From positions 1-53,703 of the forward strand of contig JAFTVW010000047.1 in assembly GCA_017465605.1 (NCBI GenBank): a stretch of 53,703 nucleotides of DNA. The letters are read 5' to 3'. Below, piece by piece: positions 13,118 through 21,856 of this stretch. The translations under genes and the position numbers were made by a program. The notes under the pieces are model-generated. The model was not told the origin of the DNA, did not search any database, and was given only the letters and a program-made list of their open reading frames with translations. Origin of the DNA: Alistipes sp. GTDB taxonomy: Bacteria > Bacteroidota > Bacteroidia > Bacteroidales > Rikenellaceae. How positions within the stretch are numbered: position 1 is the stretch's first letter; every line of letters begins with the position of its first letter.

Positions 13118-13148
13118 AAAGGGTTATTCCAGCGCGGAATAACCCTTT
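13118..13148. terminator. Bidirectional terminator between argF' and the sialidase-like gene
   Basis: AAAGGGTTATTCC (13118-13130), loop AGCGC, GGAATAACCCTTT (13136-13148): a perfect 13-bp stem with A and T at its ends, serving the two convergent genes. Confidence 0.85.
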
Positions 13149-13169
13149 GCAATTTTGTGTTGTAACATA

Positions 13170-14213
13170 TTATCGCTTAAACAGTTCGAGCGGAAATTTT
13201 GCGAGATATATTGATGCATTCTTTGTTTCGTGGGTTGAGTAGTAGCTGACCCATAATTCGTTACCCGCAATCAGGAATCCGGGGTAGCTTGTATCGCCGC
13301 CCGAAGGCAGGGTGATTACCTCCTCAAATCGACCGTTATTTTTACCCGTAAAGATTGTGGTCTTTGCAGCAGATGGAACATAGTGTGTACGACCGCCTGC
13401 AACCAAATGGTCATCGTCAAGAACAATAAAATCGGGGCCTCCCAATCTAAATTCCATCTTTCGCCACTCCCACTCTGTGTAGGGTGCGCGGCTTAATCCC
13501 CACATTGCTTTGCAATCGCCTGCGTCGCGACGCAACATAATTGCCATACGACCATCGGGTAGAAAACGTACTGTCGCCTCGTTGGGGTATCCGTCGTGAT
13601 TAAAGCTCTTGACGAGCGAATATTTCACGCCGTCATCGGTTTTTAATAAGTGCGTGATTATCTCATTGTTAGATGCTTTGCTGTAACTCACTCCATACCC
13701 TACGCCATCGTGCCAAGTAACTCGCCAAAGCCAATCGTGACCCGTGCGCATCTTCTCATCAAGTGTAATGGGTTGTGGCTCGCTGAACGATTTGCCATCA
13801 TCGCTGAAAATGACGTGAGGCACGCAACCCTCCAATTTTCGATTGCGATATATAGAACCGCCCACAATAATCATCAACCTTCCGTCGGGTGTAACCGATA
13901 GCTTCGGGTCGCGCAAGTCGAATCCTTCTTTACCGATAAATGCTACTGATTCCCATTTCTCGCCATCGTCCGATGCCAAAATTCGGATTTTACCTTTGGC
14001 CTCTCCGTTACTATCGAATATATGGGTAGCACCCTCGCGGAATGTACAATAGTAGCGACCGTTGAATCGCTCGATCGATGTAAAAGCACAGTGCGAGCCG
14101 TTGCTCCAAATCTGTTTTACGGAGTAGCTTATCTGTTGCGCAGAGGCGTCTTGACCCAGCATCGCAAAAATAAGTGCAAAAAAATAGAAAATTCTTTTCA
14201 TCTCTGTATGCAT
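13170..14213 (-). CDS. Secreted sialidase-like (Asp-box beta-propeller) glycoside hydrolase
   Basis: The protein probably starts at the second Met (14201; MKRIFYFFALIFAMLG...), giving about 343 residues with a signal peptide cleaved after DASA. Asp-box-like blades are visible: ASDDGEKWE, FSDDGKSFS and KTDDGVKYS, with early FREGATH and DLRDPKL segments. These place it in the six-bladed propeller group with exo-sialidases and related hydrolases. I cannot confirm the sialidase arginine triad, so the substrate is unknown. A -7 box lies 47 nt upstream. It stands alone, with no transporter or sugar catabolic genes beside it. Confidence 0.75.
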   Translation of the reverse strand: MHTEMKRIFYFFALIFAMLGQDASAQQISYSVKQIWSNGSHCAFTSIERFNGRYYCTFREGATHIFDSNGEAKGKIRILASDDGEKWESVAFIGKEGFDLRDPKLSVTPDGRLMIIVGGSIYRNRKLEGCVPHVIFSDDGKSFSEPQPITLDEKMRTGHDWLWRVTWHDGVGYGVSYSKASNNEIITHLLKTDDGVKYSLVKSFNHDGYPNEATVRFLPDGRMAIMLRRDAGDCKAMWGLSRAPYTEWEWRKMEFRLGGPDFIVLDDDHLVAGGRTHYVPSAAKTTIFTGKNNGRFEEVITLPSGGDTSYPGFLIAGNELWVSYYSTHETKNASIYLAKFPLELFKR

Positions 14214-14247
14214 TAAGGTTATTGCTATAAATAGTAAGTAGGCATTA

Positions 14248-14255
14248 CAAAGATA
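14248..14255 (-). promoter_or_regulatory. Promoter -7 element for the sialidase-like gene
   Basis: On the minus strand the sequence is TATCTTTG, an exact TAnnTTTG box, 47 nt before the preferred ATG at 14201. No clear -33 TTTG is seen. Confidence 0.55.
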
Positions 14256-14396
14256 ATCAAATTTTGTAAAAAATGCTAATAAAATAACGGTTTATGCTTA
14301 CAAATTGTAAGCAAATAAATATGCGCGCAAACTACTTGTATATGCAAAAATATGGAATATATATGCAGAAATCTCAGTTTTATATGGATAAAACCG

Positions 14397-14426
14397 TTGT
14401 GTTATTAATAATTTTTATTAACTTTG
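14397..14426 (+). promoter_or_regulatory. Promoter of gdhA
   Basis: TTG (14397-14399), 19 nt, then TAACTTTG (14419-14426): an exact fit to the Bacteroidetes promoter. The preferred gdhA start is 33 nt downstream. Confidence 0.75.
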
Positions 14427-14458
14427 TGGCAAATAATATTAATTAAACTCTTGTGAGA

Positions 14459-15814
14459 ATGAATACATCAGTTAAAGAGTACGTCGAGCAGTTTATGGCC
14501 GATGTGGTGGCCAAGAATCCAGGTGAGCTTGAATTTCATCAGGCAGTTCGTGAGGTAGTAGAGAGCGTAGCACCATATGTGTTGGAGAATCCCCAACTTG
14601 TTAAATTGAAGGTTTTGGAGCGTATTGTTGAGCCCGAGCGCGTGGTTATGTTCCGAGTACCGTGGGTTGCCGACAATGGCGAGGTGATGATAAATAAGGG
14701 TTATCGTGTGCAGATGAATAGTGCAATTGGTCCTTACAAGGGCGGTATTCGTTTCCACGCAAGCGTAAATCTCAGCATCTTGAAGTTCCTTGCTTTTGAG
14801 CAGACATTCAAGAACAGTCTTACAACATTGCCAATGGGTGGTGGTAAGGGTGGCTCAGATTTCAATCCTAAGGGCAAGTCTGATATGGAGATTATGCGCT
14901 TCTGTCAGAGCTTTATTACCGAGCTATATCGCCACATTGGTAAGGATACCGATGTGCCTGCTGGTGATATTGGTGTAGGTGGCCGCGAAGTGGGCTATAT
15001 GTTTGGCCAATATAAGCGTTTGAGTAACGAGTTTACAGGTACATTTACAGGCAAGGGCCTCAGTTTTGGCGGCTCGCTTGTACGCCCCGAGGCTACGGGT
15101 TATGGAGCTTGCTACTTTGGTGAGGCTATGTTGGCAACGCGAGGTGAGTCGTATAAGGGCAAGAGTGTGGTTATCTCTGGTTCGGGTAATGTGGCTCAGT
15201 TTGCTGCCGAGAAGGCTTTGGCTTTGGGTGCAAAGGTGCTTACAATGTCTGATTCAAACGGTTACATTTACGACCCCGATGGAATCGATAGCGATAAGTT
15301 GCAATATATATTCGAACTTAAAAATATGCTCCGAGGTCGTATCCGCGAGTATGCCGAGAAGTATCCTTCGGCACAATATTTCGATGGAGAGCGTCCGTGG
15401 GGTGTAAAGTGCGATATCGCAATGCCTTGTGCAACGCAGAACGAGTTAAATGGCGAGGACGCTGCGAAATTGGTAGCCAATGGTTGTAAGTGTGTGGTTG
15501 AGGGTGCAAATATGCCCTCTACCCCTGAGGCTATCGAGATTTTCCAGAAGGCCAAGTTGCTCTATTCTCCGGGTAAGGCTTCAAATGCAGGAGGTGTAGC
15601 AACGTCAGGTTTGGAGATGACGCAGAACTCAATGCGTTTGAAGTGGAGTGCCGAGGAGGTTGATGCCAAGTTGCACGAAATTATGAATAAGATTCACTCC
15701 GTATGTATTGAGTACGGAACAGAGCCAGACGGATATGTGAACTATGTGAAGGGCGCAAACATCGCTGGTTTTATGACTGTTGCCGATGCTATGTTGGCAC
15801 AGGGAATCGTGTAG
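14459..15814 (+). CDS. gdhA: NADP-type glutamate dehydrogenase
   Basis: This 451-residue enzyme makes glutamate from 2-oxoglutarate and ammonium, the main ammonium entry route in gut Bacteroidales. The ATG at 14459 is preferred over an in-frame GTG 6 nt upstream. Visible motifs are GPYKGGIRFH (91-100), the catalytic-lysine segment MGGGKGGSDF (Lys130), PAGDIGVGGREVG with Asp170, and the Rossmann segment SGSGNVAQFAAEKA near residue 240. Length and the KGGSDFNPKGKSD segment fit the hexameric NADP-type. It has its own promoter and terminator, so it is monocistronic. Confidence 0.95.
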   Translation: MNTSVKEYVEQFMADVVAKNPGELEFHQAVREVVESVAPYVLENPQLVKLKVLERIVEPERVVMFRVPWVADNGEVMINKGYRVQMNSAIGPYKGGIRFHASVNLSILKFLAFEQTFKNSLTTLPMGGGKGGSDFNPKGKSDMEIMRFCQSFITELYRHIGKDTDVPAGDIGVGGREVGYMFGQYKRLSNEFTGTFTGKGLSFGGSLVRPEATGYGACYFGEAMLATRGESYKGKSVVISGSGNVAQFAAEKALALGAKVLTMSDSNGYIYDPDGIDSDKLQYIFELKNMLRGRIREYAEKYPSAQYFDGERPWGVKCDIAMPCATQNELNGEDAAKLVANGCKCVVEGANMPSTPEAIEIFQKAKLLYSPGKASNAGGVATSGLEMTQNSMRLKWSAEEVDAKLHEIMNKIHSVCIEYGTEPDGYVNYVKGANIAGFMTVADAMLAQGIV

Positions 15815-15882
15815 TGTGGTATATTATGATTTGACTTTTGCCAAGTCTTACGTAATAGGTTAGTTAGAAGGTTTTTTATTGG

Positions 15883-15926
15883 AGTCGTAGCATCTTCCGC
15901 AAGCGAGATGCTACGACTTGTTTTTT
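15883..15926 (+). terminator. Rho-independent terminator after gdhA
   Basis: AGTCGTAGCATCT (15883-15895), a ten-base loop, AGATGCTACGACT (15906-15918), TG, then six T: a perfect 13-bp stem. Its T run overlaps the -33 element of the next promoter. Confidence 0.9.
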
Positions 15927-15954
15927 GCGGTTTTAATAATAATTATTACCTTTG
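15924..15954 (+). promoter_or_regulatory. Promoter of the flavin reductase-like gene
   Basis: TTTG (15924-15927), 19 nt, TACCTTTG (15947-15954): an exact fit to the consensus. The -33 element is formed by the T run of the gdhA terminator. Confidence 0.72.
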
Positions 15955-16030
15955 AATTTGAATCGAAAGGTCGCAATCTGGTGAGCGGGCGATTTTGCGG
16001 TAAATTTCTTATGATTATTTTTTCGCTCAG

Positions 16031-16633
16031 ATGGGAAAGACAAAACAGAGCTGGAAACCCGGCACAATGATATATCCCTTGCCAGCGGTGCTGGTGAGTT
16101 GTGGTGCTACGCCCGAGGAGTATAATCTCTTTACGGTGGCGTGGACGGGGACAGTCTGTACCAATCCCCCAATGTGTTATATCTCGGTGCGTCCCGAAAG
16201 GCACTCTTACGAGATTATAAAGCGTACGGGGGAGTTTGTTATAAATCTTACAACTGTCGGGTTGGCTCGTGCAACTGATTGGTGTGGAGTGCGTTCAGGC
16301 CGCGATTATAATAAGTTTGAGCAGATGGGGATTGCCATTTCAAAGGCCGAAGTAGTAGCCGCTCCTGTGGTTGAGGCTTCACCTATAAGCATTGAGTGTC
16401 GGGTGCGACAGATTATTCCGCTCGGCTCGCACGATATGTTTTTGGCTGATGTAGTGAATGTGCTTGTCGATGAGGAGTATATTGATTCAGAAACGGGCAA
16501 ATTCGATTTGCAACGTGCGCAGCCTATCGCATATTCGCACGGTGAGTATTTCAAATTAGGAGAGTTTGTCGGTCACTTTGGCTGGTCGGTGAGAAAGAAG
16601 TCTCTGCGCAAGAAATCAAAACGTAAAAAATGA
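16031..16633 (+). CDS. Flavin reductase-like (flavoredoxin) protein
   Basis: The 200-residue protein fits the flavin reductase-like FMN-binding split-barrel family. Supporting segments are KPGTMIYPLPAVLVSCG, NLFTVAWTGTVCTNPPMCYISVRPERHSY, GEFVINLTT and an internal GSHDMFLADVVNV. The first of these resembles the FMN-contacting region of flavoredoxins. The C-terminus is very lysine-rich (RKKSLRKKSKRKK). The electron partner is not known, and no partner gene is adjacent. It has its own promoter, so it is probably transcribed alone. Confidence 0.82.
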   Translation: MGKTKQSWKPGTMIYPLPAVLVSCGATPEEYNLFTVAWTGTVCTNPPMCYISVRPERHSYEIIKRTGEFVINLTTVGLARATDWCGVRSGRDYNKFEQMGIAISKAEVVAAPVVEASPISIECRVRQIIPLGSHDMFLADVVNVLVDEEYIDSETGKFDLQRAQPIAYSHGEYFKLGEFVGHFGWSVRKKSLRKKSKRKK

Positions 16634-16668
16634 TGGGTCATATAGCATAGCTATATTTGGCTGATTTT

Positions 16669-16700
16669 TTTGGAAAATGGGTGCATTTTGCCTATATTTG
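16669..16700 (+). promoter_or_regulatory. Promoter of the polysaccharide export operon
   Basis: TTTG (16669-16672), 20 nt, TATATTTG (16693-16700). It implies a leader of about 148 nt before the gene at 16855. That leader contains a 31-codon ORF (16753-16848). Confidence 0.65.
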
Positions 16701-16854
16701 TGGCAATATGTGTGCCTATAAAGCCGTTTTTACCGTGAATTGAGCGGTAATTATGGCCGATGTATGGCGTATATACTTGAAAAACAGCAGGGAAGTGATG
16801 GTATTTATCTTTTGCTCTCCTGCAATTTGGTTGAGAAAAAATTATTAAAATACT

Positions 16855-19254
16855 ATGAAGAGATTAATTTTCCTTATGCTTGCATTGTCGGTGGGAATTT
16901 TTGCCGTTAATGCACAATCTAACCAAGAGTTATTGGAGGCGTATCGTAATGGTACTCTCTCTCAGTCGCAGATTGAGAACTTGAAGAAGGATAACGAGAA
17001 CAAGAACAAAAATGTTCGTCGTACCCGTCAGGTTAATGCCACTGCTACTAATAAGAGCGAGATGACAGAGGTGAGTGCAGATTTAACAAATATGCCTGTT
17101 GACCCACAAGCTGGTTTGTTGGAGACTCGTCGAGGTCAAATTGACACTATTGCAAATGTAACGGTTGCGCAGAGAGGTACTACCGAATCTACTCGTCGCA
17201 TCTATGGCCACGATTTGTTCACCAATAAAGCTCTTACGTTTGAGCCAAATTTGAATATTGCTACTCCCGATAACTATGTTTTGGGACCCGGTGATGAGGT
17301 GATTATCGATATTTGGGGCGATGTGCAGAGTTCAGAGAGCCACAAGATTTCTCCCGATGGCAAGATTGTTATTTCGGGTGTGGGCCCCATTGCTATCGTC
17401 GGTTTGACAATTAACGAGGCTGCAAAACGTCTTAGAGCATCGCTCGGAAGCATATACGCAGGTTTGTACGATGGTACAGCGAAGATGAAGGTCTCGTTGG
17501 GAAGCATTCGTAGTATTCAGGTAAATGTTGCAGGCGAGGTTGGTACGGCAGGTACATATACACTCCCATCTCTTGCGACTTTGTTCCACGCTTTGCACGT
17601 ATCGGGTGGTGTGAATAGACTCGGTACAATGCGTAGCATCAAGGTATTCCGTGCAGGAAAACTCTTCTCGGAGGTTGACGTTTACGATTATATCCTCAAT
17701 GGAAAGAGCGAGAAGGATATCGCGTTGCGCGATGGTGACTTGATTAGTATTCCCGCCTATGGCAAGTTGGTTGAGGTATCGGGAGAGATTAAGCGTCCGA
17801 TGTTCTACGAGATGAAGCAGAGCGAGACCGTAGCCGATTTGATTCGTTTTGCTGGTGATTTCACAAGCGAGGCCAATCGCAAAATGGTAAGCGTTACTCG
17901 CCGCTTGGGTGGTAAGTATAACTCATTTACCGTAGATGCCGCCGATTTCGAGAAGTTCGTATTGGAGGACGGCGATGTGGTATCGATTGCAGGTAGCATC
18001 GACCGCTACGATAACCGTGTCGAGATTAAGGGTGCAGTATATCGCGAGGGCTTCTATGCTATTGACGATAAGGTTAAGACCGTGAAGCAACTTATCGAGC
18101 GTGCCGACGGTTTGCGTGAAGACGCATTTATGGCTCGCGCCGTCTTGTATCGCGAGAAGGCCGATTGGACTACCGAGGTAGTGTCGGTTGATTTGGCTGG
18201 TTTGATGGCTGGCCGAGTTAAGGATATCGAATTGCGTTCAAACGATATGCTTATCGTCGCTTCAAATTCTGATATGCGCGAGGAGTATGTTGTAACGGTT
18301 TTCGGTTCGGTAAGTAAGCCCGATACATATCCTTATGCCGAGAATATGACCGTAGAGGATTTGTTGGTTGCAGCTGGTGGCCTTTTGGAGTCAGCTTCGA
18401 CTGCAAATGTGACCATCACACGCCGAATCAAGAATCCAAAGAGTGTGCAGGTTCAGGAGCAACTCTTTGAGACATTTACAGTAGATGTTAAGGACGGATT
18501 GGTCGTTGATGGCGAGAAGGGATTTGTTTTGGAGCCATTCGATGAGGTGTTTGTTCGTCGTTCACCAGTCTATATCACACAGAGCAGTGTTGCGGTGAAG
18601 GGTGAAGTTGCTTTCGAGGGTAATTATCCTTTGGCTCGTCGTAATATGCGTTTGTCGGAGGTTGTAGCGGCCGCTGGAAATCCTACGCCCGGAGCATTTA
18701 TCGAGGGTGCATTCTTGATGCGTAAGATGACCGAGGAGGAGCAGGTGCAGCAGAAGGCTTTGCAGAATATGATTGACGCTCAGGCTCAGAAGGGCGATAA
18801 GGATTCGCTTAATATGTCGGGCATTGAACTTAATACGGTATATTCTGTTGGTATTAACCTTGAACAGGCTTTGGCTAATCCGGGTTCAGATGCCGATATC
18901 GTTTTGCGAGATGGTGATGAGATCTCTATCCCTCAGTATAATGGTACAGTTCGAGTGATGGGTGCTGTGATGTATCCTAACTCGGTGACCTATAAGGATA
19001 AGAAGAAGTTGAAGTACTATGTTTCTGCGGCGGGAGGATTCGACAACCGCGCTCGCAAGAATCGTGCTTTTGTAATCTATATGAATGGTATGGTTGATTC
19101 GGGTAAGAATGCCAAGATTCGCCCTGGTTGTGTGGTTATTATTCCATCGAAGTCACCAAGCGAGCCTGTTAAGTGGAGTGAGGTTGTTGGTATGCTCTCT
19201 TCTACTGCATCTACTGCGGCTGTGGTGCTTTCGGCTATTAACCTTGCTAAGTAA
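16855..19254 (+). CDS. Polysaccharide export outer-membrane protein with SLBB domains (Wza-like)
   Basis: The 799-residue protein has a signal peptide (MKRLIFLMLALSVGIFAVNA) and a basic Asn/Lys-rich spacer. The polysaccharide export domain begins YVLGPGDEVIIDIWG at about residue 141. Several SLBB repeats follow, each with the VxVxGxVxxPG-like pattern (for example VNVAGEVGTAGTYTL, VEVSGEIKRPMFYEM, VEIKGAVYREGFYAI). Such proteins form the outer-membrane exit channel for capsule or exopolysaccharide. It is much longer than E. coli Wza, as is usual in Bacteroidetes. A Wzz-type gene follows by 26 nt, but no glycosyltransferase is present. Confidence 0.9.
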   Translation: MKRLIFLMLALSVGIFAVNAQSNQELLEAYRNGTLSQSQIENLKKDNENKNKNVRRTRQVNATATNKSEMTEVSADLTNMPVDPQAGLLETRRGQIDTIANVTVAQRGTTESTRRIYGHDLFTNKALTFEPNLNIATPDNYVLGPGDEVIIDIWGDVQSSESHKISPDGKIVISGVGPIAIVGLTINEAAKRLRASLGSIYAGLYDGTAKMKVSLGSIRSIQVNVAGEVGTAGTYTLPSLATLFHALHVSGGVNRLGTMRSIKVFRAGKLFSEVDVYDYILNGKSEKDIALRDGDLISIPAYGKLVEVSGEIKRPMFYEMKQSETVADLIRFAGDFTSEANRKMVSVTRRLGGKYNSFTVDAADFEKFVLEDGDVVSIAGSIDRYDNRVEIKGAVYREGFYAIDDKVKTVKQLIERADGLREDAFMARAVLYREKADWTTEVVSVDLAGLMAGRVKDIELRSNDMLIVASNSDMREEYVVTVFGSVSKPDTYPYAENMTVEDLLVAAGGLLESASTANVTITRRIKNPKSVQVQEQLFETFTVDVKDGLVVDGEKGFVLEPFDEVFVRRSPVYITQSSVAVKGEVAFEGNYPLARRNMRLSEVVAAAGNPTPGAFIEGAFLMRKMTEEEQVQQKALQNMIDAQAQKGDKDSLNMSGIELNTVYSVGINLEQALANPGSDADIVLRDGDEISIPQYNGTVRVMGAVMYPNSVTYKDKKKLKYYVSAAGGFDNRARKNRAFVIYMNGMVDSGKNAKIRPGCVVIIPSKSPSEPVKWSEVVGMLSSTASTAAVVLSAINLAK

Positions 19255-19280
19255 TTTAAGGATAAAATTTGAGTGTTATT

Positions 19281-20456
19281 ATGGAGCAGATTCAGAATCA
19301 GAATAATTACCCCATTGATGAGCAGGAGATAGATTTGGTTGAGCTTATTAAAAAGATGTGGCTAAACAAGGGGTTGATATTGAAACTTACTGCTGTGTTT
19401 ATGGTTATCGGTGTCTTTGTCGCACTGTTTAGCCCTAAGGTATATACAGCAAGTTGTGACGTTGTACCTCAAACTTCCGATGGTTCAGGTTCTTCAAGAA
19501 TGAGCTCATTGGCGGCTTTGGCTGGTATTAACCTTAATCAGTCAATGGACGTTAAGGCTCTCTCGCCGATGGTGTATGAGAATATTCTCAATAGCACCAC
19601 ATTCCGCAAGGAGTTGATGCAGACCCCCATTGAGTTTGAGAAGGCGGGCAAGCCCGTTAGCTTCTATGAGTATTATACCAGCGAGGAGTATAATAAGCCA
19701 ACTATCGGTAGCTATATTATGAAATATACTATCGGTTTGCCTTTTACCATCTTGAATGCTATTCGTGGTGAGCAGGAGTTGCCTCAGATTGGTGCGGCAG
19801 ATGGTAATGCCAAGCAGATTGAGACGATGACTAAGGAGGAGTATGAAGTCAGCAAAATCCTTAGTAAGTCTGTAAGTATTGTACTTACCGAGAAAAAGGG
19901 ATTTGTAACCATTACAGCCAATATGCCCGAGGCAGTTGCAGCTGCTCAGTTGGCGCAGGCGACAGTCTCTTTGTTGCAGAAGTATATCACTGAGTTTAAG
20001 ATTGATAAGGTGCAGTCGAACCTCGATTTTGTGCAGAGCCGATACGATGAGGCGAAGAACAATTTTGAGGATATTCAGGTCCGCAGAGCAAAATATCGTG
20101 ATGCAAATCAGGGCGTGATTAAGCACTCGGCTCGCATAGAGCAGGATAAGCTCGATGCTGAATATACTTTGGCGATGACGCTTTATACCGAACTTGCCAA
20201 GCAGTTGGAGCAGGCTAAGATTAGTGTGAAAGAGACAACACCTATCTTGACAATTATTAATCCTGTTACCATTCCATACAAGAAGAGTAAGCCTCAGCGT
20301 GCAACGATTTTGCTAGCATTCACATTCTTGGGTGCAGTGGCAGGTATGGGCTTGGTTATGGTTATCCCTACCGTTGCCGATATTTTTGGCAATGAGCGTA
20401 TTCGCAATCTGGTTAAGGAACTCCCTGCAAAGGAGGATACCGATGCCTCGGAGTAA
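19281..20456 (+). CDS. Wzz-type polysaccharide chain-length determinant
   Basis: From ATG 19281 (an upstream TTG is less likely) the protein has 391 residues. It has an N-terminal transmembrane helix (LILKLTAVFMVIGVFVALF), a large periplasmic region with coiled-coil sequence, and a C-terminal helix (TILLAFTFLGAVAGMGLVMVI) preceded by the Pro-containing PVTIPYKKSKPQR. This is the layout of polysaccharide copolymerases that set chain length. No tyrosine kinase domain is present. It forms an operon with the export protein upstream and is followed by a terminator. Confidence 0.9.
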   Translation: MEQIQNQNNYPIDEQEIDLVELIKKMWLNKGLILKLTAVFMVIGVFVALFSPKVYTASCDVVPQTSDGSGSSRMSSLAALAGINLNQSMDVKALSPMVYENILNSTTFRKELMQTPIEFEKAGKPVSFYEYYTSEEYNKPTIGSYIMKYTIGLPFTILNAIRGEQELPQIGAADGNAKQIETMTKEEYEVSKILSKSVSIVLTEKKGFVTITANMPEAVAAAQLAQATVSLLQKYITEFKIDKVQSNLDFVQSRYDEAKNNFEDIQVRRAKYRDANQGVIKHSARIEQDKLDAEYTLAMTLYTELAKQLEQAKISVKETTPILTIINPVTIPYKKSKPQRATILLAFTFLGAVAGMGLVMVIPTVADIFGNERIRNLVKELPAKEDTDASE

Positions 20457-20502
20457 TGCGGGCCAAAGTATTCTATTAGCAACTGTAATTTAATGAGCAT
20501 AG

Positions 20503-20540
20503 CTGCTCGTGGCGTAAAAGTTGCGAGCAGTTTGTTTTTT
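20503..20540 (+). terminator. Terminator after the chain-length determinant
   Basis: CTGCTCG (20503-20509) and CGAGCAG (20524-20530) with a 14-nt loop, then TTTGTTTTTT. It ends 16 nt before the next gene's ATG, which argues against using a longer upstream start for that gene. Confidence 0.72.
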
Positions 20541-20556
20541 ATATAAAATTTTTGCT

Positions 20557-21762
20557 ATGCCAACAATTTCAGAGCGGGCCGTCAAGATGCCCGAATCACC
20601 TATACGCAAACTTGTTCCATTGGCTGATGAGGCTAAGCGGCGAGGTGTTAAAATTTACCATTTGAATATCGGTCAGCCCGATTTGCCTTCACCACAGGAG
20701 GGCTTAGATGCGTTAAAAAGTATCGACCGTAAGATTTTGGAATATAGCCCGAGCGATGGTTATCTTTCGTTGCGCGAGAAACTTGTGGGCTATTACGAGG
20801 AGTATCAGATTAAGCTTACTCCCGACGATGTAATCGTCACCACAGGTGGCTCGGAGGCGGTTTTGTTTGCCTTTATGTCGTGCCTTAATCCGGGTGATGA
20901 GATTATTGTTCCAGAGCCTGCCTATGCTAACTATATGGCATTTGCAATCTCGGCTGGCGCGGTAATTCGCCCTGTTATGACCTCTATTGACGAGGGTTTT
21001 GCACTGCCGAGTGTTGAGCAATTCGAGGAGTTAATCAACGAGCGTACAAGGGGAATATTAATCTGTAATCCCAACAACCCTACGGGTTATCTCTATACCC
21101 GTCAGGAGATGAACCGTATCCGCGATTTGGTTATAAAGCACGACTTGTTCCTCTTCTCTGATGAGGTGTATCGTGAGTTTATTTATACAGGTTCACCATA
21201 TATCTCGGCTTGCCATTTGGAGGGAATCGAGCAGAATGTGGTATTGATTGACTCTGTGTCAAAGCGATATTCTGAGTGCGGAATTCGTATCGGTGCGTTG
21301 ATTACAAAGAATAAACAGGTGCGAGATGCCGTAATGAAGTTTTGTCAGGCCCGATTGAGCCCGCCGCTTATTGGTCAGATTGTGGCAGAGGCTTCGATTG
21401 ATGCTTCGCGTTCATATAAGATTCACACCTACGAAGAGTATATCGAGCGTCGTAACTGCTTGATTGATGGACTGAATAAAATCCCCGGAGTATATTCTCC
21501 TATCCCGATGGGCGCGTTCTATACTGTGGCGAGCTTGCCGATTGACGATAGCGACCGCTTTTGTGCTTGGTGTTTGTCGGAGTTCGATTATGAGGGCGAG
21601 ACAATTATGTTAGCTCCCGCCTCTGGATTCTATTCTGACCCCACTAAGGGCCGCAATGAGGTGCGTATTGCCTATATCCTGAATAAGACAGACCTGCGTC
21701 GGGCGTTGATGATTCTTGGTGAGGCGTTGAAGGTGTATCCAGGCCGAACAATCAAAGAGTAG
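20557..21762 (+). CDS. PLP-dependent class I/II aminotransferase (aspartate aminotransferase-like)
   Basis: The start at ATG 20557 (MPTISERAVKMPESPIRKL) is chosen because upstream in-frame codons lie within the preceding terminator. The 401-residue protein has fold-type I motifs: NIGQPDLPSP, TTGGSEAVLFAF, CNPNNPTGYLY (substrate and PLP contacts), SDEVYREF, and the PLP lysine in SVSKRYSECGIRIG. The chain closely resembles Bacteroides proteins annotated as aspartate aminotransferase. The amino acid partner cannot be fixed from sequence. A 22-bp bidirectional terminator follows. Confidence 0.9.
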   Translation: MPTISERAVKMPESPIRKLVPLADEAKRRGVKIYHLNIGQPDLPSPQEGLDALKSIDRKILEYSPSDGYLSLREKLVGYYEEYQIKLTPDDVIVTTGGSEAVLFAFMSCLNPGDEIIVPEPAYANYMAFAISAGAVIRPVMTSIDEGFALPSVEQFEELINERTRGILICNPNNPTGYLYTRQEMNRIRDLVIKHDLFLFSDEVYREFIYTGSPYISACHLEGIEQNVVLIDSVSKRYSECGIRIGALITKNKQVRDAVMKFCQARLSPPLIGQIVAEASIDASRSYKIHTYEEYIERRNCLIDGLNKIPGVYSPIPMGAFYTVASLPIDDSDRFCAWCLSEFDYEGETIMLAPASGFYSDPTKGRNEVRIAYILNKTDLRRALMILGEALKVYPGRTIKE

Positions 21763-21787
21763 CGATTGGTAACTCATTACCTTATCC

Positions 21788-21837
21788 AAATAGATTAACG
21801 GGTGTTATGATAAAGCATAACACCCGTTAATCTATTT
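21788..21837. terminator. Bidirectional terminator
   Basis: A perfect 22-bp stem (21788-21809 with 21816-21837) with a six-base loop ATAAAG and AAA/TTT ends. It serves the convergent aminotransferase and UDP-glucose dehydrogenase genes. Confidence 0.93.
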
Positions 21838-21856
21838 ACTATAATTCCTGCTGCTT

